From assembly GCF_017565305.1 (NCBI RefSeq), contig NZ_JAGEKP010000007.1, positions 1 to 64,000 of the forward strand: a stretch of 64,000 nucleotides of DNA. Reading direction: 5' to 3'. This document shows, piece after piece, positions 17,436-26,132 of this stretch (its first letter is position 1; every line of letters begins with the position of its first letter). The position numbers and the translations under genes are program-made. The DNA comes from Leifsonia sp. TF02-11 (lineage in GTDB: Bacteria > Actinomycetota > Actinomycetes > Actinomycetales > Microbacteriaceae). The notes below the pieces were generated by a model that was given only the letters and a program-made list of their open reading frames with translations, was not told the origin of the DNA and did not search any database.

Positions 17436-18746
17436 ATGCCACAGATTGTGTTCCTCGGTGCAGGCAGTGTCGTCTTCACCCGTCAGCTGCTCGCCGACCT
17501 GTTCCGTTTCGACGACCTCCCGACCCTGCGGATCGTGCTGCACGACATCGACGCCGAACGCCTCGCCGTCGCCGCAGCGACGGCCGAACAGCTGGTCGAG
17601 CGGTTCGGGAGGACGGCCGAGCTCGTCGCCACCCTCGACCGTCGCGAGGCCCTCGCCGGCGCCGACTTCGTCATCAACATGATCCAGGTGGGCGGCATCG
17701 ACGCCACCCGCATCGACCTGGAGGTCCCCGCCGCGGCCGGCCTGCTGCAGACCATCGGCGACACCACCGGAGTCGGCGGCGTGTTCCGCGGCCTGCGCAC
17801 CTTCCCCGTGCTGTCGGGCATCGCCGCCGACATGCTCGACCTCTGCCCCGACGCCTGGTTCCTCAACTACACGAACCCGATGGCGATGAACGTCTGGTGG
17901 ATGTCGGTCGTCGCCCCCTCCATCAAGACCGTCGGCCTGTGCCACAGCGTCTACTGGACCGTCCACGACCTCTGCGAGCTGATCGGCGTGCCGATGGAGG
18001 GCACCCACTACCGCGCAGCCGGCGTCAACCACCAGGCCTGGCTGGTCGAGTGGTCGCGCGACGGGCAGGACCTCTATCCGCTGCTGCGGGAGGCCATCGA
18101 GCGCGATCCCGAGCTGCGCCGCCGCGTGCGGGTCGAGATCTTCGAGCGCATCGGCTTCTACCCGACGGAGACCAGCGAGCACTCCTCGGAGTACCTCTCC
18201 TGGTTCCTGCGCTCGCCCGAGCAGATCGAGCGCTTCCGGCTGCGGCCGCTGGAGTACATCGGCATCTCCGAGGAGAACGTCGCCGAGTTCGAGCACGCCA
18301 AGGCCGCGCTCGCCGCGGGGGAGGCCCTGGAGCTGGAGGAGGGCGCCGCCGAGTACGCGCCGCAGGTCATCCACTCGATCCTCACGGGCACCGAGCGCGT
18401 CATCCACGCGAACGTCGTCAACCGCGGCCTCATCGGCAACCTGCCGGAGGGCGCCGTGGTGGAGGTGCCCAGCCGGGTGGACGCGAGCGGCGTGCACCCG
18501 CTGTCGTTCGGCGACATCCCGCCGCAGGGCGCCGCGCTCAACCGCACCTATCTGTCGGTGGCGGAGCTCGCCGTGGAGGCCGCCCGCACGGGCGATCCTG
18601 CGCTGGTGCGTCGCGCGGTGCTGACCGATCCGAACGCGAGCTCGTCGCTCACGCCGGAGGAGATCTGGGCGCTGTGCGACGAGCTGACCCGCCGCCACGC
18701 CGAGCGCCTGCCCGTCGCCCTCGGCGGCACGCTCGCAGCCGACTGA
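17436..18746 (+). CDS. Glycoside hydrolase family 4, alpha-galactosidase-like
   Basis: 436 residues. GH4 enzymes use NAD+ and a divalent metal in a redox-elimination mechanism. Seen here: N-terminal NAD loop FLGAGSVVF (5-13), NYTNPMAM (about 146-153), the metal-binding cysteine motif CHSVYWT (about 168-174) and GVNHQAW. The CHS motif is the type found in MelA alpha-galactosidases and alpha-galacturonidases rather than 6-phospho-glucosidases. The ATG at 17436 is used because the NAD-binding strand starts at residue 2. First gene of the DeoR-linked operon, so it probably cleaves the imported alpha-galactoside or uronoside in the cytoplasm. Confidence 0.87.
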   Translation: MPQIVFLGAGSVVFTRQLLADLFRFDDLPTLRIVLHDIDAERLAVAAATAEQLVERFGRTAELVATLDRREALAGADFVINMIQVGGIDATRIDLEVPAAAGLLQTIGDTTGVGGVFRGLRTFPVLSGIAADMLDLCPDAWFLNYTNPMAMNVWWMSVVAPSIKTVGLCHSVYWTVHDLCELIGVPMEGTHYRAAGVNHQAWLVEWSRDGQDLYPLLREAIERDPELRRRVRVEIFERIGFYPTETSEHSSEYLSWFLRSPEQIERFRLRPLEYIGISEENVAEFEHAKAALAAGEALELEEGAAEYAPQVIHSILTGTERVIHANVVNRGLIGNLPEGAVVEVPSRVDASGVHPLSFGDIPPQGAALNRTYLSVAELAVEAARTGDPALVRRAVLTDPNASSSLTPEEIWALCDELTRRHAERLPVALGGTLAAD

Positions 18747-18762
18747 GGGCGATTCGAAACCT

Positions 18763-18817
18763 GTTTGTTACAAACGATCACTCTGAGTGAGCGAACTGAG
18801 CGGTTTCGTTGTCAAAC
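18763..18817. promoter_or_regulatory. Palindrome cluster upstream of the SIS-domain gene
   Basis: The 152-bp gap after the GH4 gene has three dyads: GTTTGTTACAAAC (18763-18775), CACTCTGAGTG (18779-18789) and GTTTCGTTGTCAAAC (18803-18817). The two GTTT...AAAC dyads are 41 bp apart centre to centre. This looks like an internal, separately regulated promoter for the SIS-ABC-kinase genes. Confidence 0.5.
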
Positions 18818-18898
18818 GCTCAAATCCCAGCCAATGATGAAGAAGGCGCGACGCCGCGACACCCGCGCATCGCGCAGCACCGCACGAAGGAGCATTCC

Positions 18899-19780
18899 GT
18901 GACACTGACCTCCCGCGAGATCGACAGCCAGCCCGCCGTCTGGCGCGAAGCCCTCGACCGCCACGCCGACCGCGCCCGCGACCTGCTCACCCTGCCGGGT
19001 GCGCGCGTGCTGGTGCTCGGCTGCGGCACCTCGGCGTTCGTCGCCGAGTCGTTCGCCGCGCTGCGCGAAGGGGCAGGCTTCGGGATGACCGACGCCGCCT
19101 ACGCGTCCGAGCCGTGGCCGTGGCGCGACTACGACGCGGTCGTCGTCCTCAGCCGTTCCGGCACGACGACCGAGGCGATCGAGGCGATCGACGGCCTCCC
19201 CGACGGCGTGCGTGTGATCGCGGTCACCGGAGTCGCCGACTCCCCCGTCGCCGAGCGCGCCGACGACGTGCTGCTGCTCGACTTCGCCGACGAGGAGTCG
19301 GTCGTCCAGACCCGGTTCCCCACCACCTTCCTCGTACTGGCGCGTTCCGCGCTCGGCGAGGACGTCAGCGGCCTCCCCGCCGAGGCCGAGGCGGCGCTCG
19401 CCGAGCCGCTCGACCTCGACACCGCGTCGCTCGAGCACTTCGTCTACCTCGGCAGCGGCTGGACCTACGGCCTCGCGCAGGAGGCCGCCCTCAAGATCCG
19501 GGAGGCCGCCCAGGCCTGGGCCGAGTCGTATCCGCTGCTCGACTACCGGCACGGCCCGCTCGCGGTCGCGGGTGAGACGTCGCTGGTCTGGATCATCGGG
19601 CGCAGCGAGCCCAGCCTGGTGGAGGACATCGAGCGTGTCGGCGCGACCGTCCGCAGCAGCCGCCACGACCCGCTCGTCGAGCTGGCGAACGCCCAGCGCC
19701 TCGCGGTCGAGCTCGCCGCCCACCGCGGCCTCGATCCCGACAACCCCCGCCACCTGACCCGCTCGATCGTGCTCGGCTGA
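18899..19780 (+). CDS. SIS domain sugar-phosphate isomerase/deaminase-like protein
   Basis: 293 residues from a GTG at 18899 with GAAGGA just upstream. Two sugar-isomerase (SIS) domains: the first has VLVLGCGTSAFVA and VVLSRSGTTTEAIEAI, the second FVYLGSGWTYGLAQEAALKIREAAQ with the YRHGP motif. This is the layout of glucosamine-6-phosphate synthase isomerase domains and AgaS/NagB-II deaminases, without a glutaminase domain. In the operon with a PfkB kinase and DeoR regulator it may deaminate or isomerise an amino-sugar phosphate. Family certain, reaction inferred. Confidence 0.82.
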   Translation: MTLTSREIDSQPAVWREALDRHADRARDLLTLPGARVLVLGCGTSAFVAESFAALREGAGFGMTDAAYASEPWPWRDYDAVVVLSRSGTTTEAIEAIDGLPDGVRVIAVTGVADSPVAERADDVLLLDFADEESVVQTRFPTTFLVLARSALGEDVSGLPAEAEAALAEPLDLDTASLEHFVYLGSGWTYGLAQEAALKIREAAQAWAESYPLLDYRHGPLAVAGETSLVWIIGRSEPSLVEDIERVGATVRSSRHDPLVELANAQRLAVELAAHRGLDPDNPRHLTRSIVLG

Positions 19781-19842
19781 GCGCGAGCGCGAACCGCGCA
19801 GCCCCCGCACCGTCGACGCAGACCACCCGAGAGGAACCGAAG

Positions 19843-21177
19843 ATGCTACCTCGCCTCCAGAAGACGACCCGCCCCGCCCGCCGCAACGCCCTCCGTGCCG
19901 CAGCAGCCCTCACCGCGACCGCCGCCCTCGTGGCGCTCGCCGGCTGCAGCGGCACGCAGGGCGCGACCACCCTCGATACGTCCGCGAAGGTCACCATCCA
20001 GGTGTGGTCGGGGCAGGCCGACGCCGCGGAGAAGACGATCGAAGGTCTCGCCAAGGAGTTCGAGAAGGCGCACCCCAACGTCACCATCGACCTCTCGCCG
20101 GGCGCCTCATCGACCGACGGCCTGCTGCAGAAGCTCTCGGCCGGCTTCGCGGGCAACCAGTACCCCGACATGTCGTACGCGTTCGGGTCGTGGGCCGGTC
20201 AGCTGGAGTCGACGGGCCGCACGCTGGACATCTCCGCCGACGTGAAGAAGCCCGGCGTCAACTGGGACGAGTTCACGCCGGCCGCCCGTGGCACCGCGCA
20301 GCCCTCCGGGTCGAAGGTCATCGGCTTCCCCGCGGTCGTCGACAACATCGGCCTCCTCTACAACAAGACGCTGTTCGACAAGGCAGGCCTGGCCTACCCG
20401 ACCGCCGACTGGACCTGGGAGGACTTCCGCACGGCGGCCAAGAAGCTGACCGACCCGGCGAACCACGTCTACGGCTACGGCTACTCCGTCTCGGGCAGCG
20501 AGGAGACGACCTGGCAGTTCTGGCCGCACCTCTGGCAGAACGGCGGGTCGATCCTCGACAGCAGCGGCAAGGCCGCCTTCAACTCGACCGCCGGCGACGA
20601 GGCCCTGACCTTCCTGCGCTCGATGGCCGTCGACGACAAGAGCGTGTACCTCGACCAGACCGACGAGAAGTTCGGGCAGCTGTTCGTCAGCAACCGCATC
20701 GGGATGATCACCTCCGGCCCCTGGGAGCTCTCGGACCTCAAGACGGGAGGCACGAGCTACGGCGTCGTCCAGCTCCCCGGCACGAAGGGCGACCACCAGA
20801 CGGTGTCCGGCCCCGACATCTGGGCGCTGTTCGACCACCACGACAAGAACCGCGCCTACTGGGTGACGCAGTTCGCGCAGTGGCTGACCTCGGCCCAGCA
20901 GGACGAGCGCTTCAACGTGGCCCTCGGCAATCTCCCGTTGCGCAGCTCGGAGGCCTCCTCTGACGCCGTCGCGAAGCAGACCGCCGAGTACCCCGGCTAC
21001 GACGTCTTCGTCGCCAACTCCAAGAACGTCAAGGAGACGCGCCCGACCAGCAAGAGCTACGCCGCGCTGTCGGTCGCGGTCGGCAAGGCGATCTCGCAGG
21101 TGCTGCAGGGCCAGGGCGAGCCGGGACCGTCGCTCGACCAGGCCGCGAAGACGGCCGATGCCCAGGCGAAGAAGTAG
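19843..21177 (+). CDS. Sugar ABC transporter substrate-binding lipoprotein
   Basis: 444 residues with a lipoprotein signal: basic N-terminus, hydrophobic stretch and lipobox LAGC with Cys35 as lipidated residue. The mature part is a cluster-B extracellular sugar-binding protein (VTIQVWSGQADAAEKTIEGLAKEFEKAHPNV start; the NYLLYNK-like IGLLYNKTLFDKAGL and DWTWEDF segments). Anchored to the outer face of the membrane, it delivers a carbohydrate to the two permeases encoded next. Good RBS AGAGGAA before the ATG. Confidence 0.93.
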   Translation: MLPRLQKTTRPARRNALRAAAALTATAALVALAGCSGTQGATTLDTSAKVTIQVWSGQADAAEKTIEGLAKEFEKAHPNVTIDLSPGASSTDGLLQKLSAGFAGNQYPDMSYAFGSWAGQLESTGRTLDISADVKKPGVNWDEFTPAARGTAQPSGSKVIGFPAVVDNIGLLYNKTLFDKAGLAYPTADWTWEDFRTAAKKLTDPANHVYGYGYSVSGSEETTWQFWPHLWQNGGSILDSSGKAAFNSTAGDEALTFLRSMAVDDKSVYLDQTDEKFGQLFVSNRIGMITSGPWELSDLKTGGTSYGVVQLPGTKGDHQTVSGPDIWALFDHHDKNRAYWVTQFAQWLTSAQQDERFNVALGNLPLRSSEASSDAVAKQTAEYPGYDVFVANSKNVKETRPTSKSYAALSVAVGKAISQVLQGQGEPGPSLDQAAKTADAQAKK

Positions 21178-21196
21178 GAAGCCGGAGCGAGCAGCC

Positions 21197-22159
21197 ATGG
21201 CCGACCTGACCGTGTCGAGACAGGCGCCGCCGGCGCAGCAGCCGGCGGCGACCGGCGCCGAGCGCAGCCGCCGGTACCGCCGCAAGCAGGGCGTGACCGC
21301 CGCACTCACCGGCTGGGGCTTCGTCGCCCCGGCGACGGTGATCATCCTGGGGCTGTCGATCTTCCCCGCGCTGTGGGCGTTCGTGCTGTCGTTCCAGAGC
21401 TGGGACGGCTTCAGCCAGGCCACCTGGGTGGGCGGGCAGAACTACGCCGACCTGATGAGCGACGCCGACTTCGGCAACGCGGTGCTCAACACCGTGGGCT
21501 TCACGCTGCTGTTCGTGCCGGCCTCCGTGCTGCTGGGGCTGTTCCTGGCCGTCGCGCTGAACCGTCGGATCCGCTGGATGGGCTTCTACCGCACGGCGAT
21601 CTTCGTGCCGTTCGTCGCCTCCGCGGCCTCGACCGGCATCCTGTCGACCTACCTGTTCAGCCCGCAGTTCGGCCTCGTGAACAACGTGCTGCGGGTGCTC
21701 GGCCTCCCGCAGCAGGGCTGGCTCGACGACCCGCGCCAGGCCATGATCGTCATCGCCATCATGTCGCTCTGGGGCGCCGCGGCGTTCACCACCGTGATCT
21801 ACCTGGCAGCGCTGCAGGATGTGCCGGCCGACCTGATCGAAGCAGCCCGCATCGACGGGGCGAACCGCTGGCAGACCTTCTGGCGCATCGTCTGGCCGCA
21901 GCTCGCGCCCGTGACCGTGTTCGTCACGATCTGGCAGACGATCGAGGCCATCCAGCTCTTCGACCTCGTCTACACCACCACCAAGGGAGGGCCGCTCAAC
22001 TCCACGGAGACGATCGTGTACTTCCTCTACGACAAAGCGTTCCACGCGCTGCAGTTCGGGTACGGCTCCGCGGCCGCGTACGTGCTGTTCGCTGTCACGC
22101 TGCTCACCACGATCGGCGTCGTGCTGTACTCGCGGCGCCGGGGATCGGAGGCGATCTGA
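21197..22159 (+). CDS. Sugar ABC transporter permease (UgpA/MalF type)
   Basis: 320 residues, six predicted membrane helices after a 40-residue cytoplasmic N-terminus. The EAA loop EAARIDGANRWQTFWRIVWPQL, which contacts the ATPase, is present near residue 220. ATG at 21197 is used because it follows a GGAGCGAG box; an upstream ATG in frame would overlap the binding-protein gene. Its stop overlaps the start of the second permease (TGATG). Confidence 0.92.
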   Translation: MADLTVSRQAPPAQQPAATGAERSRRYRRKQGVTAALTGWGFVAPATVIILGLSIFPALWAFVLSFQSWDGFSQATWVGGQNYADLMSDADFGNAVLNTVGFTLLFVPASVLLGLFLAVALNRRIRWMGFYRTAIFVPFVASAASTGILSTYLFSPQFGLVNNVLRVLGLPQQGWLDDPRQAMIVIAIMSLWGAAAFTTVIYLAALQDVPADLIEAARIDGANRWQTFWRIVWPQLAPVTVFVTIWQTIEAIQLFDLVYTTTKGGPLNSTETIVYFLYDKAFHALQFGYGSAAAYVLFAVTLLTTIGVVLYSRRRGSEAI

Positions 22160-23049
22160 TGGTCAGCGTCCTCGACCAGGTCTCGTCGGCGACCGAGCGC
22201 GTCGCCGCGCAGACCGGCAACGGCCGCAACAAGCGCAGGATGCGGTTCAGCGGCTGGCACTTCGTGCTGTTCCCGATCGCGATCCTCTTCCTGGTGCCCT
22301 TCCTGCAGATGACGCTCGCGTCGTTCTCCCCCGCGAAGGAGCTGGTGGCCTTCCCGCCGCCGTTCATCCCGTCGCATTTCACGCTCGACGGCTACGCCAA
22401 GCTGTTCGGCACGACGGGCATCATGCTCTGGCTCGGCAACACGGTCATCGTGTCGGGGACCGCGATCGTCTCCAATCTGATCCTGTGCTCGCTGGCCGGC
22501 TACGGCTTCGCCCGGCTGAAGTTCGCCGGGCGCAACTTCGGCTTCCTGATGATCCTCGCCACGATCATGATCCCGACCCAGCTGTTGATGATCCCGACAT
22601 ACATCCTGTTCGCGAACCTCGGCCTCCTCAACGGCCTGGGCGCCGCGATCGTGCCGTGGCTGGCGACGGCGTTCGGCATCTTCCTGATGCGGCAGTTCTT
22701 CCTCTCGCTGCCCGCCGAACTGGAGGAGGCCGGCGCGATCGACGGCTGCAACCGCTGGCAGATCTTCTTCCGGATCGTCCTGCCGCTGGCCCGGCCGGCG
22801 CTCGCCACGCTCGCGATCTTCACGCTGCTCGGCGCCTGGAACGACCTGGTCTGGCCGCTCATCGCGATCAACAACCAGCAGGCGTTCACGCTGCAGCTGG
22901 GCATCGCCAACTTCCAGGGCGCCCACCAGACCGACTGGAGCCTCATCATGGCGGGCAACGTCATCGCCACCCTGCCGCTCATCCTGTTCTTCCTGTTCGC
23001 GCAGCGGCACTTCATCGCGACGATGACCTTCTCCGGGCTCAAGGGATGA
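22159..23049 (+). CDS. Sugar ABC transporter permease (UgpE/MalG type)
   Basis: 296 residues with six helices and an EAA motif (EEAGAIDGCNRWQIFFRIVLPL). Partner of the preceding permease, overlapping it by 1 bp and overlapping the following kinase by 4 bp. No ATP-binding subunit is encoded in the operon, as in many actinobacterial CUT1 importers that share a housekeeping MsiK-type ATPase. Confidence 0.92.
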   Translation: MVSVLDQVSSATERVAAQTGNGRNKRRMRFSGWHFVLFPIAILFLVPFLQMTLASFSPAKELVAFPPPFIPSHFTLDGYAKLFGTTGIMLWLGNTVIVSGTAIVSNLILCSLAGYGFARLKFAGRNFGFLMILATIMIPTQLLMIPTYILFANLGLLNGLGAAIVPWLATAFGIFLMRQFFLSLPAELEEAGAIDGCNRWQIFFRIVLPLARPALATLAIFTLLGAWNDLVWPLIAINNQQAFTLQLGIANFQGAHQTDWSLIMAGNVIATLPLILFFLFAQRHFIATMTFSGLKG

Positions 23050-24005
23050 GCGCGGCCGGTGGCGGCGCCGTCGACGTGCTCGTGGTCGGCGACGCCAATC
23101 CCGACCTCCTGCTCACCGGCGACACGGTTCCGCGGTTCGGACAGGCCGAGCAGCTGCTCGACACGGCCGACCTGCTGCTGGGCGGCAGCGCGTCGATCGT
23201 CGCGTGCGGGCTCGCCCGGCTCGGCGCACGCACCGCGCTCGCCGCGGTGGTCGGCGACGACCGCTTCGGAGCGTTCGTGCTCGACGAGGTGCGCGCGGCA
23301 GGGGTCGACGTCTCCGCGGTGACCGTCGATGGGGCCGTGCCGACCGGACTCTCCGTCGTGCTCTCCGAGCCGCACGACCGCGCCATCCTGACCCTGCCCG
23401 GCACCATCCCGAGCCTGACGGCGACGGCGGTACGGGCGGCCGTCGAGCGGTTGCGGCCGCGTCACGTGCACGTCGCGTCGTATTTCCTGCAGCCGGCGCT
23501 CGCGGCGGCGCTGCCCGAGCTCCTCGACTGGCTGGCCGCGCGCGGCTTCACGGTCAGTCTGGACACCAACTGGGACCCGTCCGAGCGCTGGAGCGGGCTG
23601 GAGGACGTGCTGCGGCGGGTCGCGGTGTTCCTCCCCAACCGGGAGGAGGCCCTGGCGATCGCGGCCGCCGTCACCGGCACGGCTCCGGCCGGTCTGGACG
23701 AGGCCGCGAGCGCGCTCTCGACACTCGGCTGCCGCGTCGTCGTGAAGGCCGGCGCGGAAGGCGGCATCGCCTTCGACGGCGGCGCGCGCGTCGCCGCGGC
23801 CGGCGGCCTGCGCGTGGAAGTCGTCGACACCACCGGCGCGGGCGACAGCTTCGACGCCGGCTACCTCGCGGCGCTGTCCGCCGGCGTCGCCGACGAGCAG
23901 GAGCGGCTGCGCTGGGCGGCGACCGCCGGTTCGCTCTCGGTGCGCGGCCGCGGCGGCACCGCCGCCCAGGCCACCCGCCCGGACCTGCTCGCGCCGGTCC
24001 CGTAG
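23046..24005 (+). CDS. PfkB family carbohydrate kinase
   Basis: Ribokinase-fold sugar kinase, 319 residues. The N-terminal VVGDANPDLLL and the GGSASIVACGLARLG substrate region are followed by the C-terminal PfkB signature DTTGAGDSFDAGYL (about 261-274), whose GAGD aspartate is the catalytic base. The SLDTNWDPSERW segment occurs in kinases for deoxy-gluconate or tagatose-type substrates. Overlaps the permease gene by 4 bp, so the kinase is part of the transport operon and probably phosphorylates the imported sugar or a derivative. Confidence 0.88.
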   Translation: MSAAGGGAVDVLVVGDANPDLLLTGDTVPRFGQAEQLLDTADLLLGGSASIVACGLARLGARTALAAVVGDDRFGAFVLDEVRAAGVDVSAVTVDGAVPTGLSVVLSEPHDRAILTLPGTIPSLTATAVRAAVERLRPRHVHVASYFLQPALAAALPELLDWLAARGFTVSLDTNWDPSERWSGLEDVLRRVAVFLPNREEALAIAAAVTGTAPAGLDEAASALSTLGCRVVVKAGAEGGIAFDGGARVAAAGGLRVEVVDTTGAGDSFDAGYLAALSAGVADEQERLRWAATAGSLSVRGRGGTAAQATRPDLLAPVP

Positions 24006-24012
24006 CGCTCTC

Positions 24013-24101
24013 CCTGACCCGTGCTCCCGAGGGGCACGTTGTTGTCCCCTTCGCACGTCGAAAGGGACAACAACGTGCCCTTCGCTGTTGCTCGGGTCAG
24101 G
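24013..24101. repeat. Long hairpin, family A copy 2, inside an outer inverted repeat
   Basis: GGGCACGTTGTTGTCCC (24032-24048) pairs perfectly with 24064-24080; the stem resumes after one mismatch with TTCG/CGAA around loop CACGT. An outer 9-bp repeat, CCTGACCCG (24013-24021) and CGGGTCAGG (24093-24101), brackets it, so the 89-bp segment can form a long interrupted cruciform. Compared with copy 1, base 24040 is T (C in copy 1) and its partner 24072 is A (G in copy 1): a compensatory pair. It separates the kinase gene from the GH3 gene. Confidence 0.85.
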
Positions 24102-24171
24102 CTCACGGCGAAAACCAAGTAACGGTCGGTTTATGATGTGAGCGTTACCCGTGACGCCCATTGGAGTGCGA

Positions 24172-25965
24172 ATGACCGACACCGCCCAGACCACCAGCCC
24201 CGAGTCGACCGCAGAGGTCGACGTCCGCTTCCGCGACGCGAGTCTCCCGATCGAGGAGCGCGTCGAGAACCTGCTCGCGCAGATGACGCTCGAGGAGAAG
24301 GCAGGCCTCTTCTTCCAGACGATGATGACGATCGGCGAGGGCGGGACCGTCGCCGGCCCGGACCCCGCGTTCGGCATCGCCGACAGCACCGAGATGATCC
24401 GCGACCGGCACCTGACGCACTTCAACGTCTTCGGCGCCGCGAGCACGGCCGCCGAGATGGCGGAGTGGCACAACCGGGTCCAGGAGGTCGCGGCGAGCAC
24501 GCGGCTCGGCATCCCGGTGACCTTCTCCACCGACCCGCGGCACTCGTTCAGCGACAACCCGCTCGCCGCGATGATGGCCGGTCCCTTCTCGCAGTGGCCC
24601 GAGACCATGGGGCTCGCGGCCATCCGCGACGAGGAGCTCGTGGAGCGGTTCGCCGACATCGCCCGCCAGGAGTACACCGCCGTCGGCATCCGCGTGGCCC
24701 TGCACCCGCAGATCGACCTCGCCACCGAACCACGCTGGGCGCGCCAGTCCGCCACCTTCGGAGAGGACCCCGACCTGACATCGCGGCTCGGCGCCGCGTA
24801 CATCCGCGGATTCCAGGGCTCCGAGCTCGGACCGGACTCGGTCGCCACCATGACCAAGCATTTCCCCGGCGGAGGGCCGCAGAAGGACGGCGAAGACCCG
24901 CACTTCCCGTACGGCCGCGAGCAGGTCTACCCCGGCGGCCAGTTCAAGACGCACCTCAAGCCGTTCGAGGCCGCCTTCGACGCGGGCACCAGCCAGATCA
25001 TGCCGTACTACGGCATGCCCGTCGGCACCGAGTACGAGGAGGTCGGCTTCGGCTTCAATAAGTCGGTCATCACCGGTCTGCTGCGCGAGCGCTACGGCTT
25101 CGACGGCATCGTCTGCACCGACTGGGGGCTGATCAGCGACGGCGAGATCGGCGGCGAGCCCTTCCCGGCCCGCGCGTGGGGCGTCGAGCACCTGTCGCCG
25201 CGGGAGCGGATGCGCAAGATCCTCTACGCGGGAGCCGACCAGTTCGGCGGCGAGTCCATCCCCGAGCTGCTCATCGACCTGGTCCGCAGCGGTGAGGTCG
25301 CGGAGGAGCGGCTCGACGTGTCCGCGCGACGCCTGCTGCGCGAGAAGTTCCGGCTCGGCCTGTTCGACGCGCCGACGGTCGACCCGGCCCGTGCGGCCGC
25401 GATCGTCGGCAACGCCGAGTTCGTGGCGGCGGGCGAGGCCGCCCAGCGCGCCTCCGTCACGCTGCTGAAGAACGACGGCGTGCTGCCGCTCGCCCGTGGC
25501 GCCAAGGTGCTCGTGCGCGGCTTCGATCCTGAGCTCGTCGCGTCCTACGCGACGGTCGTCGACACCGTCGAGGAGGCCGACGTCGCGCTGGTGCGCCTCC
25601 ACGCCCCCTACGAGCAGCGTTCGACGATGTTCGAGAACTTCTTCCACGCGGGCTCGCTCGACTTCGCGCAGGAGACGGTGGACGAGGTGCTCGCCATTGC
25701 GCGCGCCGTCCCGACGGTAGTGCAGGTGTTCCTCGACCGTCCGGCCATCCTGACGCCGATCGCGGGCGAGGTTGCCGCGATCTCCGCCGACTACGGCGCG
25801 AGCGCCGTCGCCCTGCTCGACGTGCTGTTCGGCGACGCGGCCCCGCAGGGCAGGCTGCCGATGGACCTCCCGTCGTCGATGGATGCCGTGCGGGCGAACC
25901 GGCCGGACGTGCCCTTCGACACGGCCGACCCGCTGTACCGGTTCGGCCACGGGTTGAGCTACTAG
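24172..25965 (+). CDS. Glycoside hydrolase family 3 protein (beta-glucosidase type)
   Basis: 597 residues. The N-terminal TIM barrel carries the GH3 nucleophile Asp317 in GFDGIVCTDWGL and the upstream KHFPGGG substrate-binding motif; the C-terminal alpha/beta sandwich begins near residue 415 (ASVTLLKNDGVLPLARG) and ends at YRFGHGLSY without a fibronectin-III domain. No signal peptide, so cytoplasmic. ATG at 24172 is preferred over the GTG at 24151 because of GGAG at 24162-24165. Upstream, GTAACG (24119-24124) and CGTTAC (24143-24148) form an inverted repeat. It probably hydrolyses a beta-glycoside entering by the adjacent transporter. Confidence 0.88.
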   Translation: MTDTAQTTSPESTAEVDVRFRDASLPIEERVENLLAQMTLEEKAGLFFQTMMTIGEGGTVAGPDPAFGIADSTEMIRDRHLTHFNVFGAASTAAEMAEWHNRVQEVAASTRLGIPVTFSTDPRHSFSDNPLAAMMAGPFSQWPETMGLAAIRDEELVERFADIARQEYTAVGIRVALHPQIDLATEPRWARQSATFGEDPDLTSRLGAAYIRGFQGSELGPDSVATMTKHFPGGGPQKDGEDPHFPYGREQVYPGGQFKTHLKPFEAAFDAGTSQIMPYYGMPVGTEYEEVGFGFNKSVITGLLRERYGFDGIVCTDWGLISDGEIGGEPFPARAWGVEHLSPRERMRKILYAGADQFGGESIPELLIDLVRSGEVAEERLDVSARRLLREKFRLGLFDAPTVDPARAAAIVGNAEFVAAGEAAQRASVTLLKNDGVLPLARGAKVLVRGFDPELVASYATVVDTVEEADVALVRLHAPYEQRSTMFENFFHAGSLDFAQETVDEVLAIARAVPTVVQVFLDRPAILTPIAGEVAAISADYGASAVALLDVLFGDAAPQGRLPMDLPSSMDAVRANRPDVPFDTADPLYRFGHGLSY

Positions 25966-26132
25966 CCGGGCGCGGTCGTCCGCGTTCAGCAACTTTCGAG
26001 CCTTCGCTCTGGTCGCCCCGCGGTTGCGGGCGTACAGTGCCCGTTCCGTGGGGCGATCAGGGAATCTTTCCTCCGCCTCCACGGTTATGTCAGGTGGCAT
26101 AATTTCGCGACGATCTCGAAGGAGGGGACGAA

